From RUG11462 sp045539315 (lineage in GTDB: Bacteria; Bacillota; Clostridia; Oscillospirales; Acutalibacteraceae), in contig JAZQFC010000015.1 in assembly GCA_045539315.1 (NCBI GenBank), forward strand, positions 1 to 64,000: DNA of 64,000 nt. The letters run 5' to 3'. The notes under the pieces were generated by a model. That model was not told where the DNA came from. It ran no database searches and saw nothing but the letters and a program-made list of their open reading frames with translations. The first letter of the stretch is position 1, and each line of letters begins with the position of its first letter. Both the position numbers and the translations under genes were made by a program. Shown one piece after another: positions 25,128-34,187 of this stretch.

Positions 25128-25449
25128 ATTACATTCTATTTTGCTAATTGTAGTAATTGCGTTAGTGACAATAGCACTTCGATTTTTACCGTTTATTATT
25201 TTCAATGAAAAACGCAAAACTCCGAAATATATTGAATATTTAAGCCGTGTTTTACCATTTGCTATAATGGGAATGTTGGTAATTTACTGTTTAAGAAATA
25301 CTTCGTTTATTGCTTATCCTTATGGTATTCCGGAAATAATTGCTTGTTTAGTGGTGGTTGTGTTACATATTTTAAAAAGCAACACCTTATTAAGCATTAT
25401 CAGTGGCACTGTTTGTTATATGTTGCTTGTTCAATTTGTTTTTGTATAA
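25120..25449 (+). CDS. azlD: branched-chain amino acid exporter small subunit AzlD
   Basis: A 109-residue protein with four hydrophobic helices and the AzlD pattern ALRFLPFIIF, then YLSRVLPFAIMGMLVIY. ATG at 25120 is preferred over GTG at 25111 because the GAGGTG ribosome site covers the GTG. It is coupled to azlC by overlap and partners it in the exporter. Confidence 0.88.
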   Translation: MDKLHSILLIVVIALVTIALRFLPFIIFNEKRKTPKYIEYLSRVLPFAIMGMLVIYCLRNTSFIAYPYGIPEIIACLVVVVLHILKSNTLLSIISGTVCYMLLVQFVFV

Positions 25450-25450
25450 G

Positions 25451-25478
25451 AAAAAGGGCTTCTTTCGAAGCCCTTTTT
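25451..25478. terminator. bidirectional terminator after azlD
   Basis: Stem AAAAAGGGCTTC/GAAGCCCTTTTT, loop TTTC, between convergent genes. Confidence 0.9.
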
Positions 25479-25480
25479 AA

Positions 25481-26200
25481 TTAACTATTATTTTCATCTA
25501 TTAAGAAATCTATCTTACATGCTTGCTCAACTTGATTATCATTTTTAAACTCAAAGTAGTATTTTACTTTGTAATTATAGTCATCATCATTATATGTAAC
25601 ATAACAAATCAAACATTTAGCATCATAAACATTTTCATAATATACTCTATTAATCTTTACATTACTAATTGTATTTTCATCATCGTTTTCTATTATTTCT
25701 TCATAATTATTATCGTCAACGATAATTTTAAATTCATTATTTTTGCCGTACAACGCAGAAGTAAGAATTTTTTCTATTGTTTTTGAATAATTATCTAATT
25801 TAAAACATTGAACTGTAAATATACTTGAGAAAATAACAAATGTTAAAACTAATGGAATAAAAATTTGCATTTTATTTGGTAATACAATTTTTTTATTTTT
25901 AAAACAATTAATTATAAACACAACAAGTTTTTGCAAAAAATACATCACTAAAATTGCGAGTAAAATCACAAATACATTCCAAAGAATTCTCGAAACTTCA
26001 TAAAAATAAAAGTTGATTTCACTTTCTGTATTCATAATAGAATTAACTTCTTCTGTTGAAATCGTATTGTTGATATATGCAAAACTTTTTAAATATCTAC
26101 CAGGATTAGAAGTAATCAATTCTACAACAAACGAAGCGAGAAGCAATACAAAATTAATACACAATACAATCAAATAAGTCAATTTTGCTTTTTTCATCAT
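25481..26200 (-). CDS. membrane protein of unknown function
   Basis: A 239-residue protein with three to four hydrophobic helices (about 8-30, 70-100 and 112-132). An Asn/Asp/Tyr-rich soluble C-terminal half follows, probably extracytoplasmic. I recognise no family. It lies 18 bases after the Rrf2-type regulator gene on the same strand and is probably read through from the dnaG-rpoD-rrf2 run. The codon use (many AAT/GAT/TAT) is as AT-rich as its neighbours. Confidence 0.6.
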   Translation of the reverse strand: MMKKAKLTYLIVLCINFVLLLASFVVELITSNPGRYLKSFAYINNTISTEEVNSIMNTESEINFYFYEVSRILWNVFVILLAILVMYFLQKLVVFIINCFKNKKIVLPNKMQIFIPLVLTFVIFSSIFTVQCFKLDNYSKTIEKILTSALYGKNNEFKIIVDDNNYEEIIENDDENTISNVKINRVYYENVYDAKCLICYVTYNDDDYNYKVKYYFEFKNDNQVEQACKIDFLIDENNS

Positions 26201-26218
26201 TGCACTCCTTTGTTTTAT

Positions 26219-26611
26219 TTACTTTTTAAACGTTACTGCATCAAATCTTTCTGCCATTTCTTTTGAAACTTCATAGAAAACATTATGAAAATAACAAGTA
26301 CAATTTCCGTCTTTATGCTCACAATTAAAGTCATTTTGCAAACATCTGCTTAATACTATCGGTCCTTCAATAGTTTCAATAACTTGTTTTAAAGTTATTT
26401 CTTCAGGGGCTTTATTTAATTCATAGCCACCACCAACACCTTTATAAGACCTTACTATACCAGCGCTTACAAGTTTTCTCAAAATCTTTAAACAAAATTT
26501 TTCGGTTACTCTTGTTTTCAAGGCGATTTTTGAAGCGCTAATTCTAGAAGTTTCACTGGCAAGGCAGTCAACTATTCTAACTGCATAATCAGTTTCAAGG
26601 CTTATACGCAT
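26219..26611 (-). CDS. Rrf2 family transcriptional regulator
   Basis: A 130-residue protein of the Rrf2 family. It has MRISLETDYAVRIVDCLA, a winged helix with RVTEKFCLKILRKLVSAGIVRSYKG in two parts, and GGYELNKAPEEITLKQVIE. A Cys-rich stretch follows (Cys residues in RCLQNDFNCEHKDGNCTC), the position where IscR and NsrR hold an Fe-S cluster. It may sense redox or nitric oxide stress. The target genes are not evident. It lies 11 bases after rpoD. Confidence 0.85.
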   Translation of the reverse strand: MRISLETDYAVRIVDCLASETSRISASKIALKTRVTEKFCLKILRKLVSAGIVRSYKGVGGGYELNKAPEEITLKQVIETIEGPIVLSRCLQNDFNCEHKDGNCTCYFHNVFYEVSKEMAERFDAVTFKK

Positions 26612-26622
26612 ATTAGCACCTC

Positions 26623-27663
26623 TTATTTATCTCTGAACTTATTAGAACGAACAGGATGACGAAGTTTTCTTAATGCTTTTGCCTCGATTTGACGAATTCT
26701 CTCACGAGTTACTTCAAATTCTGAACCCACTTCTTCCAAAGTATGACATCTGCCATCTTTAAGACCAAAACGAAGTCTAATAACGTTTTCTTCTCTTGGT
26801 GTAAGCGTTTTCAAAACTGCGTCAATATCTTCATTAGTAATAGTTTTAAGCGCAACATCATCTGGCGCTAAAGCGTCATCATCTTTAATAAAGTCCATAA
26901 GTCTTGAATCTTCTTCAGGGCCAATAGGTGTTTCCATAGAAACAGGTTCTTGCGCAACTCTTACAATTTCTCTAACACGAGCAACTGTAAGTCCCATTGC
27001 TTTTGCAATTTCTTCTTCTGTTGCCTCTTTGCCATTTTCATGAAGAAGTTGGCTTTGAATTTTCTTTAATTTATTGATAGTTTCAACCATATGAACAGGA
27101 ATACGAATTGTTCTTGCTTGGTCTGCAATTGCTCTTGTAATGGCTTGTCTTATCCACCAAGTAGCATATGTTGAGAATTTAAAACCTTTTGTATGGTCGA
27201 ATTTCTCAACCGCTTTAATAAGACCAACGTTACCTTCTTGAATTAAGTCCAAGAAATGCATTCCTCTACCAACATATCTTTTTGCAATAGATACAACAAG
27301 ACGAAGGTTAGCCTCTGTAAGACGTTGTTTAGCCATTTTATCGCCATCTAAAATCTTTTGAGCGAGTTCAATTTCTTCTTCGCCTGTTAAAAGCGGAACT
27401 CTACCGATTTCTTTTAAATAAAGTTTTACAGGGTCATTTAAAGTAACATCATCAATAACAAGAGCATTGTCAAGTTCTTCTTGTGATATTTCTTCAAGTT
27501 CTTCTACCGGTGGTTCTTCAAGTTCATCAAAATCAGGTTCTTTATCAAAATCATCATCAATTTTTACATCATTTGTATCATCAATGATATCATTTTTTTC
27601 GTTTTCAATTTCACTCATTTTGTCATTGATTTCATTGTTAATTTCTTTGTTAAGTTCAGCCAT
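26623..27663 (-). CDS. rpoD: primary sigma factor (sigma-A/RpoD)
   Basis: A 346-residue housekeeping sigma factor. After a short acidic N-terminus come region 1.2 (DPVKLYLKEIGRVPLL), region 2 (KFSTYATWWIRQAITRAI, recognising the -10 box), region 3, and region 4 (EEVGSEFEVTRERIRQIEAK, recognising the -35 box). The many TTGACA/TATAAT promoters in this window match its expected specificity. It lies 9 bases after dnaG in the classical macromolecular-synthesis order, without rpsU. Confidence 0.97.
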   Translation of the reverse strand: MAELNKEINNEINDKMSEIENEKNDIIDDTNDVKIDDDFDKEPDFDELEEPPVEELEEISQEELDNALVIDDVTLNDPVKLYLKEIGRVPLLTGEEEIELAQKILDGDKMAKQRLTEANLRLVVSIAKRYVGRGMHFLDLIQEGNVGLIKAVEKFDHTKGFKFSTYATWWIRQAITRAIADQARTIRIPVHMVETINKLKKIQSQLLHENGKEATEEEIAKAMGLTVARVREIVRVAQEPVSMETPIGPEEDSRLMDFIKDDDALAPDDVALKTITNEDIDAVLKTLTPREENVIRLRFGLKDGRCHTLEEVGSEFEVTRERIRQIEAKALRKLRHPVRSNKFRDK

Positions 27664-27672
27664 TTTTTAGTC

Positions 27673-29451
27673 CTAACCTTTCTTGTTTTTTCCTAAATTT
27701 TTCATAGCTTGTATAAATTCATCGTCATTCATATTAGACGGTGAAATAATTCCAAGTTTATCTTTTTCTTCATTTATTACTTTTATACAGTCATCAATAG
27801 TCTGCTCTATGTTTTTAGAAGAAGATAACTTGTTGCTTATTTCTATAACTTTGCCTAATTGTTTTGAATCATAACAATCAGACAAATAAGAAATATTAAA
27901 CTCCTCATGTTCGCCTAACATTTCTTTAAGTTTTTTAAACAAATCTTTATTAAAATCTGTTAAAAAATCATCATCACTTATATTTTGCCCAACATATTCC
28001 AAATATTTAGGATACTGCATTAACACGCAAATAATTGTTTCTTCAGCAGCGCAGGCTCTTTTAAATTGTTTTGCCTGACGATTAACATCATTTGCATTAT
28101 ATTTTGGAACAGTAAAGTCAATTAAAGTCTTTTTAAGTTTTTTAGACTCTTTTATCTTTTTTAACTTTTCAATACGGGTTAAAATTGTATTTTTATCAAC
28201 ACCTGTTTCGCTTGAAACTCTTGAAGCATAAAGGTTTATTGCAATATCATCAAAAATGTCAGATAAAACCTCAACAGCGCCGTTTAAATATTCAAGTTTA
28301 CCAGCATCAGAGTTAATATCAACTGAATTTTTAACGCCTAAAAGTTTAAATTCAATATCATTTTTTGCGCCTTCTAATAACATTCTAAAGCGTTCTGCAC
28401 CAAATTCTTTTATGTATTCATCAGGGTCTTTACCACCCTCAACTTGCAAAATACGAATTTTAATGCCTGTTGTTTTAAGAATTTCAACTGCGCGCTTTGT
28501 TGCTTTTTGACCTGCTTCATCAATATCCATTGTTACAACAATTTCTTTAAAGTAACGAGATAATAAATTTGCCTGGTCTGCAGTAAAAGATGTACCTAAA
28601 GCACCAACTGCATTATTAAAACCTGCTTGATGAAGCGCTATTGTATCCATATACCCTTCGGTAAGAATAACGGTCTCACTGCCTGAATTTTTAGCAAGAT
28701 TAAGACCATATAAATTCTTGCTCTTTTTAAATACAGGTGTATCAGACGAGTTAATATATTTCGCGCCCTCATCACCCGGCAATTTTCTACCACCAAAAGC
28801 AATAACATTTCCTCTTAAATCAAAAATAGGATACATTACTTTTTTTCTGAATCTGTCATATGCCCTGCCTGTTTTTTGAGATTTACCGCAAACATTGGCA
28901 ATAATCATATCATTTTCAGAAAAGCCTTTTGATTTAAGATGATTTCGCAACTTATCAAAACTATCAGGCGCATAACCCAAGCCGAATTTCTTTATAGTTT
29001 CAATAGATAAATTTCTTGAAGTAAAGTATTTTGCGCCAACACCATCATCGCATTTTTCAATTAAACATTGAAAATAAAACTTTGCAGTTTCTCTGTTTAT
29101 CGCTAAAACTGTTCTGCGAAGTTTTTCAACCGAATCGTCATAGCCTGTATCAGGCATTGACATTCCACTTCTTTCTGCTAAAAATTTAACTGCCTCAATA
29201 TAATCAAGGTTTTCAGCAGTTTTGATAAAAGTTACAACATCGCCACCGCTTTGACAACCATAACAATAAAACGAATTTGTGTTAGGATAAACAGTAAAAG
29301 AAGGTGTTCTCTCATTATGAAACGGACATAATCCTTTGAGTGTAGAGCCTGTCCTTTTCAAAACAACATAAGAAGAAATAACTTCTTCAATTGGATTTTT
29401 ATACTGCAATTCATTAATAAAATCTTCTGATAATTTCAAGCCCTCACCCAC
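27673..29451 (-). CDS. dnaG: DNA primase
   Basis: A 592-residue enzyme that makes RNA primers for replication. It has an N-terminal CHC2 zinc finger (CPFHNERTPSF and CYGC, about residues 41-64), then the primase core and TOPRIM domain with EGYMDTIALHQAG and DIDEAGQKA. A C-terminal DnaB-interacting region follows. It is of normal length, 18 bases after dgt and 9 bases before rpoD. Confidence 0.96.
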   Translation of the reverse strand: MGEGLKLSEDFINELQYKNPIEEVISSYVVLKRTGSTLKGLCPFHNERTPSFTVYPNTNSFYCYGCQSGGDVVTFIKTAENLDYIEAVKFLAERSGMSMPDTGYDDSVEKLRRTVLAINRETAKFYFQCLIEKCDDGVGAKYFTSRNLSIETIKKFGLGYAPDSFDKLRNHLKSKGFSENDMIIANVCGKSQKTGRAYDRFRKKVMYPIFDLRGNVIAFGGRKLPGDEGAKYINSSDTPVFKKSKNLYGLNLAKNSGSETVILTEGYMDTIALHQAGFNNAVGALGTSFTADQANLLSRYFKEIVVTMDIDEAGQKATKRAVEILKTTGIKIRILQVEGGKDPDEYIKEFGAERFRMLLEGAKNDIEFKLLGVKNSVDINSDAGKLEYLNGAVEVLSDIFDDIAINLYASRVSSETGVDKNTILTRIEKLKKIKESKKLKKTLIDFTVPKYNANDVNRQAKQFKRACAAEETIICVLMQYPKYLEYVGQNISDDDFLTDFNKDLFKKLKEMLGEHEEFNISYLSDCYDSKQLGKVIEISNKLSSSKNIEQTIDDCIKVINEEKDKLGIISPSNMNDDEFIQAMKNLGKNKKG

Positions 29452-29469
29452 CTTTCAAAACAAAATAAC

Positions 29470-30465
29470 TTAAAATACCATCCAAGACTTTGGAACAAAT
29501 AATTCATTATAAATATGAGTAGCATATCTATCAGTCATACCGCCAATATAATCTGCAACTGCACGAGGCACACCCTCTTTTTGTGCAATTAACTTATATT
29601 GTTCAGGTAATTTATCAGTATTTTCACACAAATGCCAAAATAAAGTTTTAATCATTTTTTCTACTTTTGGCTCTTCAGATTTTGCAGTCATATTAGTGTA
29701 AACAGATTTAAACATAAATTTATGGAAACAGTCAAACGCCTCTCTGTCACACTCGCTCAATTCAATATCATCAGTGCCATTGTTAATAATTGAATTAACC
29801 ATTGCATTAATTCTTTTTGATTTTGAATTACCAAATGCATTGCGAACAATTTCAGGAATATCATCTTCAGTTAAAATTCCTGCCTTTTCAGCATCATCAA
29901 AATCGTGATTCATATAAGCAATTTTATCTGCAAATTTAACAATTCTGCCTTCTAAAGTAATAGCATCTTTATTAGTATGACAAATAATTCCGTCAAGCAC
30001 TTCATATGTAAGATTTAAACCTTTGCCGCCTTTTTCAAGCGTTTCACAAACTCTTACGCTCTGCTCATAATGGCGAAAACCACCATCTAAAACATCATTG
30101 AGCGCACGTTCACCTGCGTGGCCGAAAGGAGTATGCCCTAAATCGTGACCAAGAGCGATAGCCTCAGTTAAATCTTCATTAAGGCGCAAAGCACGAGCAA
30201 TAGTACGAGCAATTTGATTTACCTCTAAAGTATGAGTTAAACGAGTTCTGTAATGGTCGCCACCGGGAGCGATGAAAACTTGAGTTTTATGCTTTAATCT
30301 TCTAAAAGAAGACGAGTGAATAATTCTATCTCTATCTCTTTGAAAATCTGTTCTAATATCGCACTTGGTTTCTGCTCTCTTTCTTCCCTTTGAATCTGCA
30401 GAAAAACAGGCTTTTTCACATAAGATTAATTTCTCATTATTTTCAATAACTTCTCTAATGCTCAT
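29470..30465 (-). CDS. dgt: deoxyguanosinetriphosphate triphosphohydrolase-like protein
   Basis: A 331-residue HD-domain dNTPase. It has FRRLKHKTQVF, RTRLTHTLEV with the first metal His, and ALGHDLGHTPFGHAGE with the HD pair and catalytic His. Members cleave dGTP or other dNTPs to nucleoside and triphosphate. It is of the short Firmicutes type commonly found directly before dnaG, as here. A TTTTTGTCGAA word lies upstream (30493-30503) but no promoter is seen around it. Confidence 0.9.
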   Translation of the reverse strand: MSIREVIENNEKLILCEKACFSADSKGRKRAETKCDIRTDFQRDRDRIIHSSSFRRLKHKTQVFIAPGGDHYRTRLTHTLEVNQIARTIARALRLNEDLTEAIALGHDLGHTPFGHAGERALNDVLDGGFRHYEQSVRVCETLEKGGKGLNLTYEVLDGIICHTNKDAITLEGRIVKFADKIAYMNHDFDDAEKAGILTEDDIPEIVRNAFGNSKSKRINAMVNSIINNGTDDIELSECDREAFDCFHKFMFKSVYTNMTAKSEEPKVEKMIKTLFWHLCENTDKLPEQYKLIAQKEGVPRAVADYIGGMTDRYATHIYNELFVPKSWMVF

Positions 30466-30516
30466 TACTATTCACACTCCTTTATTTAATTATTCGACAA
30501 AAAGTTAAATTCTCCT

Positions 30517-31149
30517 TTAATCTTTTACATTAAATTTGAAAAAACTTTTTCCCATTTTCTTTGGAATTATTTTTCCTGAAAATTTTTCTTCTATTTCACT
30601 AACAAGCGAATCAAAAATTTCAGTTTTTACAAAACAATTTAATTTAACAGTATCAGAAAAATCAGAACTTTCAATTTGAACATTGAATTTAACAAAAATA
30701 CTTTGAAGTGTATTATAAAAGTTATAATCGCATTCCACAAAAAAGCAGTCACATTCGCACATTTCAACAATGCCACTGCTTTCAACTGCGCCTTTACATC
30801 CAGATGAATATGCACGAGTAAGACCGCCTGTGCCAAGCAAAATTCCACCAAAATACCTTGTTACAACCACACAAACATCTGTAAGCCCTTTTTTAGTAAG
30901 CACTTCTAAAACAGGAAGACCACCTGTGCCTTGCGGTTCGCCATCATCAGAATATCTTTGTTTATTATTTTCTCTTAAAACATAAGCGTAAACATTATGC
31001 CTTGCATCTGAATGTTTTTTCTTAATGCTGTTTACAAAATCAATTGCTTCCACTTCAGTTTGACAAGGTTTTATATAGCCAATAAATCTTGATTTTTTCT
31101 CAACAAAAGTGTATTCACTCATCTTATCAACAGTTAAATAACCAGCCAA
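30517..31149 (-). CDS. YigZ/IMPACT family protein
   Basis: A 210-residue protein with an N-terminal UPF0029 domain: KKSRFIGYIKPC, SDDGEPQGTGGLPVLEVL and TRYFGGILLGTGGLTRAYS. A C-terminal DUF1949 domain of about 60 residues follows. YigZ homologues are widely conserved; a peptidase-like or ribosome-linked role has been proposed but not settled. It lies between the rpmE terminator and dgt on the same strand. Confidence 0.9.
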   Translation of the reverse strand: MAGYLTVDKMSEYTFVEKKSRFIGYIKPCQTEVEAIDFVNSIKKKHSDARHNVYAYVLRENNKQRYSDDGEPQGTGGLPVLEVLTKKGLTDVCVVVTRYFGGILLGTGGLTRAYSSGCKGAVESSGIVEMCECDCFFVECDYNFYNTLQSIFVKFNVQIESSDFSDTVKLNCFVKTEIFDSLVSEIEEKFSGKIIPKKMGKSFFKFNVKD

Positions 31150-31181
31150 AACCTCACCTCACTAATATCTCTAAATAACGG

Positions 31182-31214
31182 AAAAAGCCGTAACTATCAA
31201 ATGACAGCTACGGC
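31182..31214 (-). terminator. rpmE terminator
   Basis: Imperfect stem GCCGTA.CTGTC/GATAGT.TACGGC followed by TTTTTC on the minus strand. Confidence 0.8.
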
Positions 31215-31228
31215 ATATTCTGCTAAAA

Positions 31229-31432
31229 TTATTTTGCAGCATTGAATCTTCTGTTGAAACGGTCAACACGTCCGCCTGAATCAACGAGTTTTTGTCTGCC
31301 TGTGAAGAACGGATGACATTTTGAACAAATATCAACACGGAGTTCTTTTTTAGTAGATTTTGTTTCAAATTCATTACCGCATGCACATTTTACTGTACAA
31401 ACTTCGTAATCTGGATGAATATCCTTTCTCAT
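31229..31432 (-). CDS. rpmE: 50S ribosomal protein L31, zinc-binding type
   Basis: A 67-residue ribosomal protein with MRKDIHPDYE, CACGNEF and CSKCHPFFTGRQKLVDSGGRVDRF. The Cys residues mark the zinc-binding form that is often swapped for a Cys-less paralogue under zinc starvation. It has its own promoter 61 bases upstream and a terminator, so it is monocistronic. Confidence 0.96.
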   Translation of the reverse strand: MRKDIHPDYEVCTVKCACGNEFETKSTKKELRVDICSKCHPFFTGRQKLVDSGGRVDRFNRRFNAAK

Positions 31433-31492
31433 TCTATATCAATCCTTTCTTTATAAGCGTATTAAAACGCACTTTATTTCGTTAACGAAGTT

Positions 31493-31521
31493 ATATTATC
31501 ACAAATCAACTCTAAATGCAA
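31493..31521 (-). promoter_or_regulatory. rpmE promoter
   Basis: The minus strand reads TTGCAT (31521-31516), a 17-base spacer and TAATAT (31498-31493). Confidence 0.75.
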
Positions 31522-31621
31522 GTATTTTTTTTAAAAAATAATAAATTTTATACTTTTTTATTGTAAAGGTTTGATTTTTATGTTAAAATTCATATATCTT
31601 ATACGAAACGGGGTGATTTTT

Positions 31622-32488
31622 GTGAATTATATTATTCTTGATTTAGAATTTAATAGCACAGCAATTCCTAATACTGACAAACATATTAATGAAATAATTG
31701 AAATCGGTGCTGTTAAACTTAATGATAGATTTGTTGAAATCGATTCTTTTACTTCTATGGTTAAACCGATTTTTTCTAAAAAACTTAATTCATTTGTTAA
31801 AAAAATCACTCAAATCACTGATGTTGAACTGAAAAAAGCAAATAGTTTTGAAGTAGTTATTAATAAATTCATTGAATGGTGCAACGCCGATGATAACACT
31901 ATTTTTCTTACTTGGTCTGATACTGATTTGCACGTTTTAGTTGAAAATTATAAAGAGATTTTAAAAATTGACAAAGTTGATTTTATAAAACAATATACAG
32001 ACTTGCAAAAATACATTCAAAACTTTATTAAAACTGAAAATAATAATCAAATCAGTCTAAAATCCGCTGCAGAGTTTTACAATATTAATACTGATAAATT
32101 CAAACTTCACAGAGCAGAAGATGATAGCAGAGTTTGCGGTAAAATTTTAGGTAGTTCTTACGAAGAGGATGTTTTTAATAAGTATATTCGAAGTGTTAAC
32201 GAGCCTGATTTTTATAAAAAACTTTTATTCAAGCCCTATTCTATTTCCGATTTAAAAGCAGAAGGAATTAACAAAGATAGTTTGTTTTTTGAGTGTCCTG
32301 TTTGCAATAATAAAATTAAATTTAATGGCAAATATAACACTAAAATAAAGGCTTTTACCAATATTGCAAGATGTAATAAATGCAAAAAGAAAATTGCAGT
32401 TACATTTAGATTTAAAAAGACATATGAAAAAGTTACTATGTCTGTTAGAGCAAGAGAATTTATAAAAAATAAAAACAAAGACTCATAA
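31622..32488 (+). CDS. DEDD 3'-5' exonuclease with C-terminal zinc ribbon
   Basis: A 288-residue protein. The exonuclease domain has IILDLEFNS (first Asp/Glu pair), EIIEIGAVKL, SDTDLHVL and HRAEDDSRVCG (last His/Asp), so all DEDDh acidic residues are visible. About 100 residues later a treble-clef or ribbon-like module CPVCNNKIKF..CNKCKKKI (about 225-262) suggests nucleic-acid binding. The start chosen is GTG 31622, preceded by GGGGTGAT. An upstream in-frame ATG has no ribosome site. The substrate, RNA or DNA, cannot be told. Confidence 0.78.
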   Translation: MNYIILDLEFNSTAIPNTDKHINEIIEIGAVKLNDRFVEIDSFTSMVKPIFSKKLNSFVKKITQITDVELKKANSFEVVINKFIEWCNADDNTIFLTWSDTDLHVLVENYKEILKIDKVDFIKQYTDLQKYIQNFIKTENNNQISLKSAAEFYNINTDKFKLHRAEDDSRVCGKILGSSYEEDVFNKYIRSVNEPDFYKKLLFKPYSISDLKAEGINKDSLFFECPVCNNKIKFNGKYNTKIKAFTNIARCNKCKKKIAVTFRFKKTYEKVTMSVRAREFIKNKNKDS

Positions 32489-32507
32489 TTTTATGAGTCT
32501 TTATTTT
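32477..32507. terminator. convergent terminator overlapping two gene ends
   Basis: Stem AAAGACTCAT/ATGAGTCTTT with an A/T loop. It contains the exonuclease stop codon and abuts the end of yunB. Confidence 0.8.
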
Positions 32508-33136
32508 ATTGCAATATTAGTATAATTTTCAGGCACTTGCCCTACTATTACCATTTCATTTAACAGCACTTCACTTTTAAATGTGGTTGAAGTATTAAAA
32601 AGCGGTGTAATAATTGCTACATCAGTTGTAAAAACAATTGCAAAATTATGTTTTGACTGGTTAATTCCTGTGCTTATGAATGATGATTTGTACTCGCAAT
32701 CAACGGTATTAGTCATTTCATAATTAAATTTAATGCTAGGTCCCCTGCCATATGTAAATTCATTGTCAATAAACGAGCCTAAACGAATTTCAATTGAATC
32801 TATATCTAAATCTTTAAAACCATTTACAATATTTTTTAAAATAACTAATTTTAATTTACTTAAATACACGCTATCTGTTGCAACCGATTTTACATTAGAG
32901 GTTTCATCATAATTAATATTAATGAGTGTTGAAAAATCTACTTTTTCTGACTGCAACGCATCATAAACTGCTTTGTTTATTATTCTTTCGTTAACTGCTT
33001 GAGCATCGTTTATTGCAACTTCAAGCATTATAGGGCGCACATTAGTTTCAGTAAAAATAATCACGCAAATTAATAAAAGCGAAATTATAAAACACCATAA
33101 AAATGTTTTTAAATTTCGCTTATATTTATATCTCAT
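32501..33136 (-). CDS. yunB: sporulation protein YunB
   Basis: A 211-residue protein with one N-terminal membrane helix (about 10-33) and a YunB-type ectodomain: INKAVYDAL, NYDETSNVKSVATDS and GRGPSIKFNYEM. In Bacillus, YunB is a sigma-E-dependent sporulation protein, so its presence supports a sporulating ancestry. ATG at 33136 is preferred, since AGGTGG lies 5 bases upstream; an alternative GTG lies 9 bases earlier. Confidence 0.85.
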   Translation of the reverse strand: MRYKYKRNLKTFLWCFIISLLLICVIIFTETNVRPIMLEVAINDAQAVNERIINKAVYDALQSEKVDFSTLININYDETSNVKSVATDSVYLSKLKLVILKNIVNGFKDLDIDSIEIRLGSFIDNEFTYGRGPSIKFNYEMTNTVDCEYKSSFISTGINQSKHNFAIVFTTDVAIITPLFNTSTTFKSEVLLNEMVIVGQVPENYTNIAIK

Positions 33137-33185
33137 AGCCACCACCTCTCACAGTATTTTATGAATTGAGATGGTTTTCGGTTAA

Positions 33186-34085
33186 TTAAAGATTTTTAAT
33201 TATATCAAGATTATTGCTTGATAATATCCAACATTTCATATATGTGTAAATCGGCGAATAAGTTGACATAACAATATTGTTTGTAACGCTAAAATCTTTA
33301 GCGCTATTATAAACATCGCCATTAGAAACGCCTGTTAAAACAACAGGTATTTTTTTAGATTCAGCATATTTTACAAAATTAAAAAACTTGTCATCATCGG
33401 TTTTTAATGTACCAGAATGATAGGTTTCAATTATAACACATTTTTCATCGCTTAATTCAGGATAATCCATTCCAACACTTGATTTTAAGCGAAGAATACG
33501 AGAATTGATGCTTAAATTAAAATCATCTAAACAAATTAAATTCTTGTCATTGATTTCTTTTTCAATGCTACGAAGTTTATCTGAAAACGCATCATAATCA
33601 AGTAAATTTTTGGGGTTATGAATTTTCGTTTCTTCTCCATTGTTTTTATAAACAACAAAAACTCCTGCTTGATTATTTTGGTTTACATAATCTACTGTGG
33701 CACAAAAATTATCAAAGCCGTTTGCTCGACTATCATCAAGCGGAAAATTACTTGAAACAAACAAAACAGGAATTTTCAACTCGCCTAACATAATTTGCAA
33801 AGCAGACGCGCTATATTGCAAAGTATCAGTTCCGTGAACAACGATAATCCCATCATAATCTTTGTCAAGATTTTCTTTAACGCAGTTATATAGTTTTAAA
33901 ATATGCTCTGACGATAAATTTTCGCTTAAAATAAAATATGGCTCAATGGAGTCAAATTCAACTGAACTATCAACTGCCTTGTACTTTTCAAGCAAAGTAT
34001 ATGGCTTTTTGCTATCAACATCAATAACACCGTTTGACAAGGTTGAACAAATTGTTCCACCTGTAAAAACAACAAGAATTTTCAT
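33186..34085 (-). CDS. type I L-asparaginase family protein
   Basis: A 299-residue asparaginase-fold enzyme hydrolysing asparagine to aspartate. The first catalytic Thr lies in VVFTGGTICS, the second in VVHGTDTLQYSASAL. The second half shows ETYHSGTLK and VVLTGVSNGDVY. It is somewhat shorter than the usual 320-340 residues, mainly at the C-terminus. It lies about 50 bases upstream of yunB on the same strand. Cytoplasmic location is likely, as no signal peptide is present. Confidence 0.85.
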   Translation of the reverse strand: MKILVVFTGGTICSTLSNGVIDVDSKKPYTLLEKYKAVDSSVEFDSIEPYFILSENLSSEHILKLYNCVKENLDKDYDGIIVVHGTDTLQYSASALQIMLGELKIPVLFVSSNFPLDDSRANGFDNFCATVDYVNQNNQAGVFVVYKNNGEETKIHNPKNLLDYDAFSDKLRSIEKEINDKNLICLDDFNLSINSRILRLKSSVGMDYPELSDEKCVIIETYHSGTLKTDDDKFFNFVKYAESKKIPVVLTGVSNGDVYNSAKDFSVTNNIVMSTYSPIYTYMKCWILSSNNLDIIKNL

Positions 34086-34149
34086 AATTCCTCCTAAAAA
34101 TATTATATTTTTATTATAATACTTATCATTACTTTTTCAATATAAAAAT

Positions 34150-34175
34150 AAACGGCAGTTAAAAACTGCCGTTTT
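34150..34175 (-). terminator. terminator of the 127-residue orphan gene
   Basis: Perfect stem AAACGGCAGT/ACTGCCGTTT with a TAAAA loop. Confidence 0.88.
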
Positions 34176-34187
34176 GTGTGCTTAATT

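Noticed and set aside
30493..30503. Third Spo0A-box-like word (TTTTTGTCGAA on the minus strand) before dgt
   Set aside because: It lies in a 51-base gap inside an apparent operon with no promoter elements around it, so it is probably chance.
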